Below, piece by piece: positions 46,588 through 61,358 of a stretch of 64,000 nt of DNA (position 1 is its first letter; each line of letters begins with the position of its first letter). Where the stretch lies: NCBI GenBank assembly GCA_020881835.1, contig CP052876.1, positions 1,240,001 to 1,304,000 on the forward strand, in the 5' to 3' direction. The notes under the pieces were generated by a model, which was not told where the DNA came from, ran no database searches, and worked only from the letters and a program-made list of their open reading frames with translations. This DNA is from Kineosporiaceae bacterium SCSIO 59966 (GTDB taxonomy: Bacteria; Actinomycetota; Actinomycetes; Actinomycetales; SCSIO-59966). A program made the position numbers and the translations under genes.

Positions 46588-47051
46588 ACGCGGCGCGCCC
46601 TGGTCGCGGCGACGTGGTCGCGGTCGCCTTGCTCCTGCTGCTCGCGGTGGTCGCTGTCGTCGCCGCGGCCGTCGACGTCACGGCCACGGGCTGGGCGGCC
46701 GGCGCCGTGCGGGTGCTCACCGTCGCGGCCGCTGTCGCCGGCGGCGGTCCGGTGACCGCGGCCCTGCTGCGACGTGCCGGTCGGCCGCCGCAGCAGGCGA
46801 TCGAGCAGCCGGACGAGGCCTCCGAGGTGCTGCGCGGCGGCGCCTGGATCGGGGTGCTGGAGCGGGCCGCGATGTCCTCGACCCTGCTCGCGGGCTGGCC
46901 TGCCGGGGTCCCGGTGGTGCTCGCCGTCAAGGGGCTCGGTCGCTACCCGGAGCTGCGCCACCCCGGTGCCTCGGAGCGCTTCATCATCGGCACCCTCGCC
47001 AGTCTGCTGTGGGCAGCTGCCGTCACCGGTACCGGGATGATGCTGCTGTAG
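46584..47051 (+). CDS. Membrane protein coupled to satD
   Basis: 155 residues with four hydrophobic segments: VVAVALLLLLAVVAVVAAAV, AVRVLTVAAAVAGGGPVTAALL, STLLAGWPAGVPVVLAV and FIIGTLASLLWAAAVTGTGMMLL. Between them lies RGGAWIGVLERAAMSSTLLAG, a block seen in membrane partners of SatD. The GTG overlaps the satD stop, so both are made together. The function is unknown; a SatD-regulated membrane process is inferred. A strong hairpin follows. Confidence 0.75.
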   Translation: MNAARPGRGDVVAVALLLLLAVVAVVAAAVDVTATGWAAGAVRVLTVAAAVAGGGPVTAALLRRAGRPPQQAIEQPDEASEVLRGGAWIGVLERAAMSSTLLAGWPAGVPVVLAVKGLGRYPELRHPGASERFIIGTLASLLWAAAVTGTGMMLL

Positions 47052-47090
47052 CCAGCTGCCGGAGCGGGGCTGCTGGAGGGGGCTGCCGGG

Positions 47091-47120
47091 GCGGGGCCGG
47101 GCCGTAGGGCCCGGCCCCGC
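47091..47120. terminator. Bidirectional terminator hairpin
   Basis: GCGGGGCCGGGCC and GGCCCGGCCCCGC form a perfect 13-bp stem around a GTAG loop, lying between two convergent genes. No T run is present. Confidence 0.75.
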
Positions 47121-47140
47121 TCCGGATCACCGCCGGCGGG

Positions 47141-48055
47141 TCACTGGACTGCCCAGTACGCCCGGGACTCGTCCCAGGAGAACGACTCCTCGACGAAGAT
47201 CCGGCCGCCGTCCATCGCCTCCGCGGGGACGTCGAAGCAGACCTGATAGTCCGCCGCGCCACCGTTGTTGAGGGTCGGGGCCTCCACGACCGGCGCCGGT
47301 GTCACCGCGCCGCAGGCCGACGCGTCGTACTGCCGGGCGTCCGTGCCCATGAACACGTGGCTGAGGTCGAGCCACGCGTCCCCCTCCTCCGCGCCGGTGT
47401 AGACCACCGACACGTCGGCCAGGACGTACTGGTTCGTCGCCGGCTCGTTGAACTGGTTCGCCTCGGCGAGGACGTCACCGGCGTCGAGGTTCACCGCGGT
47501 CACGGTGACGGTGTACTCGCCGACCTCGGCCGACTCGCCGAGCGCCAGCACCGTCTCGGTACCGGCGGCGCCACCGTCCGTCGCCTCGTCATCCGTGGCT
47601 GCGTCGTCCGTAGCTGCGTCGTCCGAGGCCGTGCCCTCGGTCTCGGGACCGGCGGCACCGTCGTCCACGGCGGTACCCCGGTCGGCCTCCTGGTCGGCGA
47701 TCCGCTGCTCGGTGTCCTGGACCGCTTCGTCGATCGCGGTGACCGCGGCCCCGAACAGCAGGTTCGCGACGATCCCGCCGATGACGGCGAGTGCGCCGAG
47801 GACGAGGCCGGCCACGGCCAGGCCCTTGCCCGCGGCCTGCCCGGCGTTCGCCTTGCGGACCGCCAGCACGCCGAGGACGACGGCGACGATGCCGCCGACG
47901 ATGGACACTGCATTGATCACCGGGATGAACGCGGTGAGGAAGCCGATGAGGCCGATGACGAAGGCGGTGACCGCCATCCCGCTGCTGAGCGGCTTCTGCC
48001 CGGTCGGGACGACCGGCTGGGTCCCGACCGGAGTCGGGTCGTTGGGGTGAGACAT
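47141..48055 (-). CDS. DUF4190/DUF4352 membrane-anchored protein
   Basis: 304 residues. Pro-rich cytoplasmic N-terminus, then a DUF4190 unit with two to three helices (MAVTAFVIGLIGFLTAFIPV, VGGIVAVVLGVLAV, LAVAGLVLGALAVIGGIVAN). An Asp/Ala/Thr-rich spacer with DDAATDDAATDDEATD leads to a DUF4352 immunoglobulin-like domain (ALGESAEVGEYTVTVTAVN, QYVLADVSVVYTG, SHVFMGTDARQYDAS) containing a Cys pair. It is probably an exported sensor or telokin-like domain on a membrane anchor. Role unknown. Confidence 0.8.
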   Translation of the reverse strand: MSHPNDPTPVGTQPVVPTGQKPLSSGMAVTAFVIGLIGFLTAFIPVINAVSIVGGIVAVVLGVLAVRKANAGQAAGKGLAVAGLVLGALAVIGGIVANLLFGAAVTAIDEAVQDTEQRIADQEADRGTAVDDGAAGPETEGTASDDAATDDAATDDEATDGGAAGTETVLALGESAEVGEYTVTVTAVNLDAGDVLAEANQFNEPATNQYVLADVSVVYTGAEEGDAWLDLSHVFMGTDARQYDASACGAVTPAPVVEAPTLNNGGAADYQVCFDVPAEAMDGGRIFVEESFSWDESRAYWAVQ

Positions 48056-48192
48056 GGTTCCCCGTTCGTGGTTCGGAGTGCTGTGCGGGCCGGTCCGCGT
48101 CGCCGCAGTACCGACTCACGTCTGACGCCTCCGGACGCTAGGCGGGGGGTCCGACAACGGGTCGCGCGATGCACCCGAACGGGTGAACCTGC

Positions 48193-49524
48193 TCAGTCCT
48201 GCCGACCCTCGCCCCTCCCGTCCTGGCCCCAGCCCTCGTCGTCCCACACCTCGTCGTCCCACCTCTCGTCGTCCGGGTCGTCGTCCCAGGCCAGGTCCTC
48301 CTCGTCAGGCGCCCCGATCGCCCCACCGAGGTCCGCCTCGAGCTCCGTCATCCGGGCGGTCACCTCGTGGTAAACCGCCATCCCCGGCTCCACCGCGTCG
48401 ACCACCGGCTGCACCCAGCGTTCCTCGACCCCGACCCGGGCGAGCGAGAACCGGATCCACGCCCGCAGCACGTCCGGCAGCAGGTCGCGGGCGTCGTCCT
48501 CGAGGTGCACCTGCCCAGGCAGGGCCTCCTCGAGCAGGACGGCGACGGCGAGCGGGCTCCACGCCAGCGGCTCCCGCAGAAACGTCTCGCCGAAGTCGAG
48601 GAACAGGTCGACCAGAGCCGCGGTCGCCGGGGTGTCCGGCACGTCGGCCTCGGCGACGAACGCAGCGCGCAGCCGTTCGCGCTCCTCGACGTCCAGAGCA
48701 GCCCGCTGCTGCGGCGCGGTCGCGTAGTCGATCGAGCGGGCCCAGGCCAGGGCGCGCAGCTCGGCGAACCAGTCGTCGTCCGTCGCGCCGAGCAGCTCGC
48801 TGGCGGCGAGCGCGTCGGCGAGGTCGGTCAGGGCCACCTCGACCGGCGTCTCCACCGGCTCCATCGGGACGTCGTCCGGGGCCCGGTGCCCGGCCCAGTC
48901 CTGTGCGACCCCCGGGCCCAGGGCCAGTGCGAGGGACTCGACCAGCCGTCCCCCGACGTCCAGGACCTGGGCGACGAGCGTGTGCACGGTCGGCTGCTCG
49001 AACTCCACGAAGATCAACCGCTCGGCGCCCCAGACGTCGACCGCGGTCCACGCCCGGCTCGGCACCGCAGCGGGCGCGGCGCTGAACGCCGGTTCCGGCA
49101 GGGTCGCCGACAGCTCGGCGATGGCCTCGGTGAGCGGCTCGGTCGCCTCGTCCGACGCCACCCGCCCGAAGGCGTGCAGCGCGGCCAGTCCGGCGGCGCT
49201 GGGCCGGTGCAGCACCCGCTGGACGAGCGCGGTGACCAGGGCCACCTCGGCCTCGGCGGGATCGAACCGGTCCTCGTCGTCCAGGTCTGCCCAGTACTCG
49301 GGCAGGCGGTCGTCGGGCAGACGGGTCGCGGCCTGCCACATCCGCCCGAGCCAGCCGCTCGCCCACGTCTCGGCCAGCACCGCGTCCTCCTCGTGCACGA
49401 GGGACGCCGCCTGCTGGACGATCTCGTCGACGGGGTTGACGGGGCGCTCAGGCCGCGTGCGGCTGGCACGGGCCTTTCCCTTGCGTCCTCGGCCCTTGGG
49501 ACGTCCCCGGCTCTTCGGGCTCAT
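48193..49524 (-). CDS. Conserved actinobacterial protein of unknown function
   Basis: 443 residues. A basic, disordered start (SPKSRGRPKGRGRKGKARAS) suggests nucleic-acid contact or flexible attachment. The long middle is helical, acidic and Ala/Leu-rich with no recognised domain, including VDVWGAERLIFVEFEQPTVH and FLDFGETFLREPLAWSP. The C-terminus is strongly acidic with Trp-Asp repeats (WDDDPDDERWDDEVWDDEG). The ATG at 49524 follows GAGGTGG; a GTG three codons earlier is possible. It is transcribed away from efp. Confidence 0.7.
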   Translation of the reverse strand: MSPKSRGRPKGRGRKGKARASRTRPERPVNPVDEIVQQAASLVHEEDAVLAETWASGWLGRMWQAATRLPDDRLPEYWADLDDEDRFDPAEAEVALVTALVQRVLHRPSAAGLAALHAFGRVASDEATEPLTEAIAELSATLPEPAFSAAPAAVPSRAWTAVDVWGAERLIFVEFEQPTVHTLVAQVLDVGGRLVESLALALGPGVAQDWAGHRAPDDVPMEPVETPVEVALTDLADALAASELLGATDDDWFAELRALAWARSIDYATAPQQRAALDVEERERLRAAFVAEADVPDTPATAALVDLFLDFGETFLREPLAWSPLAVAVLLEEALPGQVHLEDDARDLLPDVLRAWIRFSLARVGVEERWVQPVVDAVEPGMAVYHEVTARMTELEADLGGAIGAPDEEDLAWDDDPDDERWDDEVWDDEGWGQDGRGEGRQD

Positions 49525-49586
49525 CGGGTCCACCTCGTCGCTGTCATGCGTCTCATCCCACCACGGTCAGCACGGGCAGGGCGGCC

Positions 49587-49631
49587 AGCACGGGTAGCAC
49601 GGGTAGCACGGGTAGCACGGGTAGCACAGGT
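49587..49631. repeat. Five 9-bp tandem repeats before efp
   Basis: AGCACGGGT is repeated four times, then AGCACAGGT, then AGCATGG. TAGCAT at the end of the array fits a -10 box for efp, so repeat number would change the distance to upstream promoter parts. Confidence 0.85.
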
Positions 49632-49711
49632 AGCATGGACGACGATCCCCGAGGCTGACCGCGGTACGCGCGTGCCCGCAGCCGCACCGACGCGAACCGG
49701 AGACAACTCAC

Positions 49712-50275
49712 GTGGCCACGACGAACGACCTCAAGAACGGCATGGTGCTCAACCTCGACGGCCAGCTCTGGTCGGTCGTGGAGTTCCAGCACGTCAAGCC
49801 CGGCAAGGGCGGTGCCTTCGTGCGTACCAAGCTGAAGAACGTGCTGTCCGGCAAGGTCGTCGACAAGACCTTCAACGCCGGCACGAAGGTGGACACTGCC
49901 ACCGTCGACAAGCGCGACATGCAGTACCTCTACAAGGACGGCGAGGACTTCGTGTTCATGGACACGAAGGACTACGACCAGCTGCACGTGCCGGCCGCCA
50001 CCGTCGGGGACGCCGCCAACTTCCTGCTGGAGAACCAGACCGCGGTCGTCGGCATCCACGAGGGCACCCCGCTGTACGTCGAGCTGCCGGCGTCCGTCGT
50101 CCTGGAGATCACTTACACCGAGCCGGGGCTGCAGGGCGACCGGTCCACCGGCGGCACGAAGCCGGCCACCCTCGAGACCGGCTACGAGATCCAGGTCCCG
50201 CTGTTCCTCGAGACGGGTACGAAGGTCAAGGTCGACACCCGGTCCGGGGACTACCTCGGTCGCGTCAACGACTGA
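49712..50275 (+). CDS. efp: Elongation factor P
   Basis: 187-residue translation factor that rescues ribosomes stalled at polyproline. Three OB-like domains. The tip loop reads [16 protein letters not shown] with Lys32 at the functional site. Actinobacterial EF-P often has the Pro-bracketed PGKGP loop that works unmodified; here the second Pro is Gly. DNAFVFMDT-type domain II ([15 protein letters not shown]) and the C-terminal [10 protein letters not shown] are normal. The GTG start is 4 bases before the nusB spacing pattern typical for actinobacteria, and nusB follows at once. Confidence 0.96.
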   Translation: MATTNDLKNGMVLNLDGQLWSVVEFQHVKPGKGGAFVRTKLKNVLSGKVVDKTFNAGTKVDTATVDKRDMQYLYKDGEDFVFMDTKDYDQLHVPAATVGDAANFLLENQTAVVGIHEGTPLYVELPASVVLEITYTEPGLQGDRSTGGTKPATLETGYEIQVPLFLETGTKVKVDTRSGDYLGRVND

Positions 50276-50278
50276 CCC

Positions 50279-50689
50279 GTGGCCGCCCGCAGCAAGGCCC
50301 GCAAGCGCGCGCTCGACGTCCTGTTCGAGGCCGAGCAGCGCGGAACAGACCCCCTCGCGCTGCTGCGCGACCGGGTCGGTTCACCGGGCGCGACCGTGCC
50401 CGAGTACGCGGTCACCCTCGTCGAGGGCGTTCAGGCCCACCGCGAGCGGATCGACGAGATCCTCGCCACGTACTCCCAGGGGTGGACGGTCGAGCGGATG
50501 CCGGCGGTGGACCGGGCGGTGTTGCGGATCGGCGTCCTGGAGCTGCTGTGGCACGACGACGTCCCGGACGCCGTCGCGATCGACGAGGCGGTCGAGCTGG
50601 CCAAGTCGTTGTCGACCGACGAGTCGCCGGCGTTCGTCAACGGGCTGCTCGGGCGGATCAAGTCCCTCAAGACCTCCCTGGTGGACTGA
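50279..50689 (+). CDS. nusB: Transcription antitermination factor NusB
   Basis: 136 residues, all-helical RNA-binding protein that works with NusE (S10) in rRNA antitermination. SKARKRALDVLFEAEQRG is the N-terminal signature with the Arg-rich RNA-binding edge; WTVERMPAVDRAVLRIGVLEL and the C-terminal DESPAFVNGLLGRI are conserved. It starts with GTG 3 bases after the efp stop, so the two form an operon. Confidence 0.95.
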   Translation: MAARSKARKRALDVLFEAEQRGTDPLALLRDRVGSPGATVPEYAVTLVEGVQAHRERIDEILATYSQGWTVERMPAVDRAVLRIGVLELLWHDDVPDAVAIDEAVELAKSLSTDESPAFVNGLLGRIKSLKTSLVD

Positions 50690-50694
50690 CGGCC

Positions 50695-51192
50695 TCAGGG
50701 CTCCAGCCCCACCGCCCGCCGCGCGTCCGGGTCCAGCACGCCCCAGCTGATGAGCTCCTCGGCCAGCGGGCCGGGGGGCATGTCGTAGATCACCGCGAGG
50801 GTGCGCAGGTCGTCGGCGCGGATCGACAGCACCTTGCCGTTGTAGTCCCCGCGCTGGCTCTGGATCGTGGCCACGTAGCGCAGCAGCGGGCCCGCCTTCT
50901 CGTGCGGCACCTTCTGCAGGGCCTCCAGGTCCAGGACCAGGCGGGGCGGGGGAGCGGCCTGCCCGGACGGCGCGGCGTCCGGTAGCAGCGCCTGCACCGG
51001 TACGCCGTAGAAGTCGGCCAGCTCGGCCAGCCGCTGCACGGTCACCGCGCGGTCGCCGCGCTCGTAGGAGCCGACGACGACCGCCTTCCAGCGGCCCTTG
51101 GACTTCTGCTCCACCCCCTGGAGTGACAGGCCCTGCTGGGTGCGGATCGACCGCAGCCGCGCTCCGAGTGCCTTGGCGTACGCCGAGGTCAT
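50695..51192 (-). CDS. bldD: Developmental regulator BldD
   Basis: 165 residues. N-terminal XRE-type HTH (RLRSIRTQQGLSLQGVEQKSKGRWKAVVVGSYERG, about 12-46) and the C-terminal BldD domain. The cyclic di-GMP signature R-x-D-x8-R-x-x-D falls at residues 114-128 as RGD-x8-RADD, where Streptomyces has RQDD; the charged ligands are kept. In Streptomyces c-di-GMP-bound BldD dimerises and represses development genes. It is convergent with nusB and divergent from pyrR. The presence of c-di-GMP binding fits the PilB MshEN domain encoded upstream. Confidence 0.93.
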   Translation of the reverse strand: MTSAYAKALGARLRSIRTQQGLSLQGVEQKSKGRWKAVVVGSYERGDRAVTVQRLAELADFYGVPVQALLPDAAPSGQAAPPPRLVLDLEALQKVPHEKAGPLLRYVATIQSQRGDYNGKVLSIRADDLRTLAVIYDMPPGPLAEELISWGVLDPDARRAVGLEP

Positions 51193-51344
51193 GTCGTCAC
51201 TCCCTATCCGTCCCGGTCACGGGACCGCTGGACCTCGATCGTCACGGAGCGTGAGCATGCCGGTCAAGCCGAATCGCTGAATCGGGGGGTTTGTCCGGGC
51301 CGCCGCGACAGGTGGGGTACCGTGCGGCCAGCCCGCTCCTTTAA

Positions 51345-52932
<1,588 letters not shown>

Positions 52933-52936
<4 letters not shown>

Positions 52937-54255
52937 GCACCTACCTGCTGAAGTCCGTCCGGCCGCTGGGCGGCGACCCCACCGACCTGCTGCTGCGCGA
53001 CGGTCGGATCGCCGAAGTCGGGACCGGTCTGGACGCCGCCGGCGCGAGCGTCGTCGACGGCGACGGCCTGGTCGCGCTGCCCGGCCTGGTCGACCTGCAC
53101 ACCCATTTGCGCGAACCCGGTCGCGAGGACGCCGAGACCGTCGAGACCGGCACTCTCGCAGCGGCTCTCGGCGGATTCACCGCCGTGCACGCGATGGCCA
53201 ACACCGACCCGGTCGCCGACACCGCCGGCGTCGTGGAGCAGGTGTGGCGGCTCGGCCGCCGTGCCGGCTGGGTCGACGTCCGGCCGGTCGGCGCGGTCAC
53301 CGTGGGACTGGCCGGCGAGCGGCTCGCCGAGCTGGGGGCGATGGCCGACTCCGCGGCCGGCGTCCGGGTGTTCTCCGACGACGGGCACTGCGTCTGGGAC
53401 GCCGTCCTCATGCGCCGGGCCCTGGAGTACGTCAAGGCGTTCGACGGGGTCGTCGCCCAGCACGCCCAGGAGCCGCGGCTGACCGCCGGCGCGCAGATGC
53501 ACGAGGGCGAGCTGTCCGGCGTCCTGGGGCTGCAGGGGTGGCCCGCGGTCGCCGAGGAGGCGATCGTCGCCCGCGACGTGCTGCTCGCCGGGCACGTCGG
53601 GTCCCGGCTGCACGTGTGCCACGTCTCCACCGCCGGCAGCGTGGAGATCCTGCGCTGGGCACGCTCCCGGGGGGTCGACGTCACCGCCGAGGTCACCCCG
53701 CACCACCTGCTGCTCACCGACGAACGGGTCCGCGGCTACGACCCGGTGTTCAAGGTGAACCCGCCGCTGCGCACGGCCGACGACGTCGCCGCGCTGCGCG
53801 AGGCCCTCGCCGACGGGACGATCGACGTCGTGGCCACCGACCACGCTCCGCACACGGTCGAGGACAAGGACTGCGAGTGGGCCGCCGCCGCGATGGGGAT
53901 GACCGGGCTGGAGACGGCGCTGTCCGTTGTCCAGGAGGCCATGGTCGACACCGGGCTGCTCGACTGGGCCGGCGTGGCGCGGGTCCTGTCGAGCGCTCCG
54001 GCGCGGATCGGCCGGGTCGCCGGGCAGGGCCGGCCGCTGCAGGTCGGGGAGCCCGCGAACGTCGTCCTCGTCGACCCGGCCGCCCGTCGCCGGATCGACC
54101 CCGCGACGATGGCCACCCAGGGCCGTAACAGCCCCTACGCCGGGACCGAGCTGCCCGGGCGGGTCGTGGCGACGTTCCACCGGGGGCACGCCACCGTGCT
54201 GGACGGCGCGCCGGCCTCACCCCGGCCGGTCGGAGACGAGGAGGTGGACCGGTGA
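52933..54255 (+). CDS. pyrC: Dihydroorotase (class I)
   Basis: 440 residues; zinc amidohydrolase closing the dihydroorotate ring. The metal motif [10 protein letters not shown] lies at residues 54-63. [11 protein letters not shown] carries the bridging Asp, VTPHHLLL and [10 protein letters not shown] give the remaining ligands and the catalytic Asp. [14 protein letters not shown] is the C-terminal family motif. ATGA overlap with pyrB. The end overlaps the next gene (GTGA). Confidence 0.95.
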
Positions 54256-54758
54256 GCGCGGAGACCACCATCGCCCTCGTCGTCCTGGTCGTGGCCGTGC
54301 CGCTGCTGTGGTGGCTGATGTGGCGCGGGTGGCGGGGCCGGCACGAGCGGCAGGCCGACGTGCCGGCGCCGCCGGCCGTGCCGGAGGGGTTCTCCGCCGA
54401 CCTGGTCGCCGGCGCGGAGGGCACCTACGTCACCTCGACCCTCGCCGGGGAGCAGCTCGAGCGTGTCGTCCCGCACGGTCTCGGCGTGCCCAGCGCGGTC
54501 GTCGTCCGGGTCGGTCGGGCCGGCGTCCTGCTCGAGCGCCGCGGCGCCACCGACGTGTGGGTGCCGGCTGCCGACCTGCTCGGCGCCCGGGTGCAGCGCG
54601 GGCTCATCGGCAAGGTCGTCGACGCCGAGGGGCTGCTCGTGCTGACCTGGCGGCTCGGGGACGTCACTCTCGACACCGGGGTGCGGCTGCGGCGCGAGGC
54701 CGACCGGCGTCCGGTGCTCGCCGCCGTCACCGGGCTGACCGGGCAGGACACGCCGTGA
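54252..54758 (+). CDS. Membrane protein of the pyr operon (PH-like)
   Basis: 168 residues. One N-terminal helix ([19 protein letters not shown]), a short basic linker and a cytoplasmic beta-rich domain that looks PH-like ([58 protein letters not shown]). A homologue stands between pyrC and carA across actinobacteria (for example Rv1382). Its role in pyrimidine synthesis is unknown. It is coupled to both neighbours by GTGA overlaps, so it is expressed strictly with them. Confidence 0.8.
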   Translation: MSAETTIALVVLVVAVPLLWWLMWRGWRGRHERQADVPAPPAVPEGFSADLVAGAEGTYVTSTLAGEQLERVVPHGLGVPSAVVVRVGRAGVLLERRGATDVWVPAADLLGARVQRGLIGKVVDAEGLLVLTWRLGDVTLDTGVRLRREADRRPVLAAVTGLTGQDTP

Positions 54759-55968
54759 GCGGCGCGGTGCTCGTCCTCGAGGACGGCCGGACGTTCCCCG
54801 GCGAGCCGTACGGCGCCGTCGGCGAGACCGTCGGCGAGGCGGTGTTCTGCACCGCGATGACCGGCTACCAGGAGACCCTCACCGACCCCTCCTACCACCG
54901 GCAGGTCGTCGTCATGACCGCCCCGCACGTCGGCAACACCGGCTGGACCGACGAGGACGACGAGTCCGCCCGGATCTGGGTGGCCGGGTTCGTCGTCCGC
55001 GACCCCGCCCGGCGGGCGTCGTCGTGGCGCTCGCGCCGCGAGCTCGCCGACGAGCTCGCCGACCAGGGCGTGGTGGGGATCCGCGGCGTCGACACCCGGG
55101 CGATCACCCGGCACCTGCGGGAGCGTGGCGCGATGCGGGTCGGGGTGTTCTCCGGCCAGGCGGCGGCGCGCCCGCACGACGAGCTGCTCGAGGTGGTTCG
55201 CTCGGCGCCCGCGATGAGCGGGGCCGACCTCGCCGACGAGGTGACGACCGACGCGGCGTACGTCGTCCCGGCGGTGGGGCCCAAGCGGTTCACGGTCGCC
55301 GCCGTCGACCTCGGCATCAAGGCGATGACCCCGCGGATGCTCGCCGAGCGCGGCGTCGAGGTCCACGTGCTGCCCGCCACCGCGACCCTGGACGACGTCC
55401 TGGTCACCCGACCGGACGGGGTGTTCTTCTCCAACGGCCCCGGGGACCCGGCCGCCGCCACCGACGAGATCGAGCTGCTGCGCGGCGTCCTGGACCGGGG
55501 GGTGCCGTTCTTCGGGATCTGCTACGGCAACCAGCTGCTCGGCCGGGCCCTCGGCCTGGGCACCTACAAGCTGCGCTACGGCCACCGCGGGGTGAACCAG
55601 CCGGTGCTCGACCGGGCCACCGGGCGGGTCGAGGTCACCGCGCACAACCACGGGTTCGCCGTCGACGCGCCGCTCGAGGGCGCGTTCGACACCCCGTTCG
55701 GGCGGGCCGAGGTCAGCCACGTCTGCCTCAACGACGACGTCGTCGAGGGGCTTCGGCTGCTGGACCGGCCGGCGTTCTCGGTGCAGTACCACCCGGAGGC
55801 CGCCGCCGGGCCGCACGACGCCGCCCACCTCTTCGACCGCTTCCTCACCCTCCTCGGTGATCATGCAGTTCCGCCACCCGGCAAGGTGGCGGGATTGCAT
55901 GATCACGGGGGGGAGGGGAGTGGGGTGGCGGGATTGCATGATCACGGGGGAGAGGGGGGTGAGGGCTG

Positions 55969-55969
<1 letters not shown>
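54755..55969 (+). CDS. carA: Carbamoyl phosphate synthase small chain
   Basis: 404 residues; glutaminase subunit feeding ammonia to CarB. N-terminal CPSase_sm domain ([20 protein letters not shown]) and a class I glutamine amidotransferase domain with nucleophile Cys in [12 protein letters not shown] and the His/Glu pair in [16 protein letters not shown]-type [11 protein letters not shown] is present as VTAHNHGF. The normal C-terminus would be near FDRFLTLL (residue 367). The reading continues through three 22-bp repeats, adding about 37 residues with [10 protein letters not shown] twice. The stop TGA overlaps the ATG of carB. Confidence 0.94.
55857..55945. repeat. Three 22-bp repeats inside the carA 3' end
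   Basis: A forward copy at 55857-55878 (GCAGTTCC variant) faces an inverted copy at 55885-55906 across CGGCAA, giving a 22-bp hairpin with a short loop; a third, inverted copy is at 55924-55945. All are translated as part of carA. Confidence 0.9.
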
Positions 55970-59261
<3,292 letters not shown>

Positions 59262-59265
<4 letters not shown>

Positions 59266-60374
59266 CGCCGTACGAGGCGTTCTTCGCTGCCGTGCTGCGG
59301 CGGCTCGACGCCGAGACCGCGCACCGGCTCTCGTTCGGCGCCCTGCGTGCCGTGGCCGCCGTCCCGGGGGTTGCCCGTCTCGGCGCCGCGGTGCTCGGGC
59401 CGCGTGACCCGGCGCTGCGGGTGCAGGCCCTCGGCCTCGACCTGCCCGGCCCGCTCGGGCTGGCCGCCGGGTTCGACAAGGACGCCCGCGGCGTCGACGG
59501 CCTGGCCGCGCTCGGCTTCTCCTTCGTCGAGGTGGGCACGGTGACCGGCCAGGGGCAGCCCGGCAACCCGCGGCCCCGGCTGTTCCGGCTGGTCGCCGAC
59601 CGCGGGATCGTCAACCGGATGGGGTTCAACAACGCTGGTGCGGCCGCTGCCCGCGACCGGCTGCTGCGCCGCCGGGCGCGCCGGTGGCGGGTCCCCGTCG
59701 CCGTCGGGGTCAACATCGGCAAGACCAAGGTCGTCCCGGACGCCGAGGCGGTCTCCGACTACGTGCTCAGCGCCCGCCAGGTCGCCGAGGTCGCGGACTA
59801 CCTGGTGGTCAACGTCTCCTCGCCCAACACCCCGGGCCTGCGCGACCTGCAAGCGGTCGCGACGCTGCGGCCGCTGCTGACCGCCGTCCGGGAGGCCGCC
59901 GACGGCGCCGCCGGCCGGCACGTCCCGCTCCTGGTGAAGATCGCCCCCGACCTCGCGGACGACGACGTCCTGGCGGTCGCCGACCTCGCCCTCGAGCTCG
60001 GTCTGGACGGGATCGTCGCGACGAACACCACCGTCTCCCGCGAGGGGCTCGCGTCGCCGGCCGCGGACGTCGAGGCCGCGGGGGCCGGCGGGCTGTCCGG
60101 TCCGGTGCTGCGCGAGCGGTCGCTGCAGGTGCTGCGCCTGCTGCGCCACCGCGTCGGCGACCGGCTCGTCCTGGTCTCCGTCGGCGGTATCGAGGACGCC
60201 GACGACGCCTGGGAGCGGCTGCGGGCCGGTGCGACGCTGCTGCAGGGCTACACCGGACTCGTCTACGGCGGGCCGCTGTGGCCGCGACGGGTGCACCGAG
60301 GGATCGCGCAACGGTTGCGGGACAACGGGTTCGCGTCCCTGGCGGACGCCGTGGGCAGCGAGGTCTCCTCGTGA
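59262..60374 (+). CDS. pyrD: Dihydroorotate dehydrogenase (quinone, class 2)
   Basis: 370 residues. The N-terminal helical extension ([22 protein letters not shown]) marks the membrane-associated class 2 enzyme that passes electrons to the quinone pool. [24 protein letters not shown] and [16 protein letters not shown], with the catalytic Ser, are present; [21 protein letters not shown] and [13 protein letters not shown] form the FMN phosphate site. GTGA overlaps join it to carB and pyrF. Confidence 0.96.
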
Positions 60375-61249
60375 GCGCGGCCGACCAGCGGCCAGGGTTC
60401 GGGGCCCGGCTGGCGACCGCGATGGCCACGCACGGCCCGCTGTGCGTGGGCATCGACCCGCACCCCGGGTTGCTGCACGACTGGGGCCTGACGGACGACG
60501 CCACCGGGCTCGAGCGGTTCTCGCTCACCGCGGTCGAGGCGCTGGCCGGCTCCGTGGCCGCTGTCAAGCCGCAGGCCGCGTTCTTCGAGCGGCACGGGTC
60601 CGCGGGCGTCGCCGTGCTCGAGCGGGTGGTCGCCGACCTGAGGGCCGCCGGCACGCTGTGCGTCGTCGACGCCAAGCGCGGCGACATCGGCTCCACGATG
60701 CAGGCCTACGCCGACGCCTACGTCGGGGACTCCTCCCCGTTGGCCGGGGACGCCGTCACCGTCTCGCCCTACCTGGGGTTCGGGTCGCTGCGCCCGGTCC
60801 TCGACCTCGCCACGACGACCGGGCGCGGGGTGTTCGTGCTGTGCCTCACGTCCAACCCCGAGGGCGCCTCGGTGCAGCACGCCACCGACCCGGACGGCGT
60901 GCCGGTCGCCGTCCGGATCGCCCGACAGGCGGCCGCGGCGAACGCCGGCGTCGTGGCGGCGGGGGAGGCGATGGGACCGGTCGGGCTCGTGGTTGGCGCC
61001 ACCACCGGGGACGCCGTCCGCCGCCTCGGAGTCGACCTGGCCGCGGTACGCGGCCCGCTGCTCGCTCCCGGGGTCGGCGCCCAGGGCGCCACCGCCGACG
61101 ACCTGCGCGCCGTCTTCGGCGCCGCACGGGAGCAGGTGCTCGCGTCGACGAGCCGGGCCGTGCTGGCCGCCGGACCGACCGTGACGGGGCTGCGCGAGGC
61201 CGCCCGACGCGCCGCGGGCGAGGCGGCCGCCGCCCTCGGCCGGGGCTGA
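60371..61249 (+). CDS. pyrF: Orotidine 5'-phosphate decarboxylase (type 2)
   Basis: 292 residues, the long mycobacterial-type enzyme. [17 protein letters not shown] and [13 protein letters not shown] hold conserved substrate contacts; [21 protein letters not shown] is the catalytic Asp-Lys-Asp block; [12 protein letters not shown] and [11 protein letters not shown] bind the phosphate. It makes UMP. It is the last gene of the operon; a 109-bp gap follows. Confidence 0.95.
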   Translation: MSAADQRPGFGARLATAMATHGPLCVGIDPHPGLLHDWGLTDDATGLERFSLTAVEALAGSVAAVKPQAAFFERHGSAGVAVLERVVADLRAAGTLCVVDAKRGDIGSTMQAYADAYVGDSSPLAGDAVTVSPYLGFGSLRPVLDLATTTGRGVFVLCLTSNPEGASVQHATDPDGVPVAVRIARQAAAANAGVVAAGEAMGPVGLVVGATTGDAVRRLGVDLAAVRGPLLAPGVGAQGATADDLRAVFGAAREQVLASTSRAVLAAGPTVTGLREAARRAAGEAAAALGRG

Positions 61250-61358
61250 CCGCCCGACGTCACGGCGACGGGGTGGGCCCGCGTTGCCGCCGCGCCGCGG
61301 GAGTCGCTAGGTTCGCCAGGCCAGAACCTGCTCGTCCGCCGACCGCCGAGGTGACTCC

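Noticed and set aside
55857-55945. Terminator between carA and carB
   Set aside because: A strong hairpin forms, but it lies inside the carA frame, carA and carB are translationally coupled, and the same sequence occurs as a dispersed repeat.
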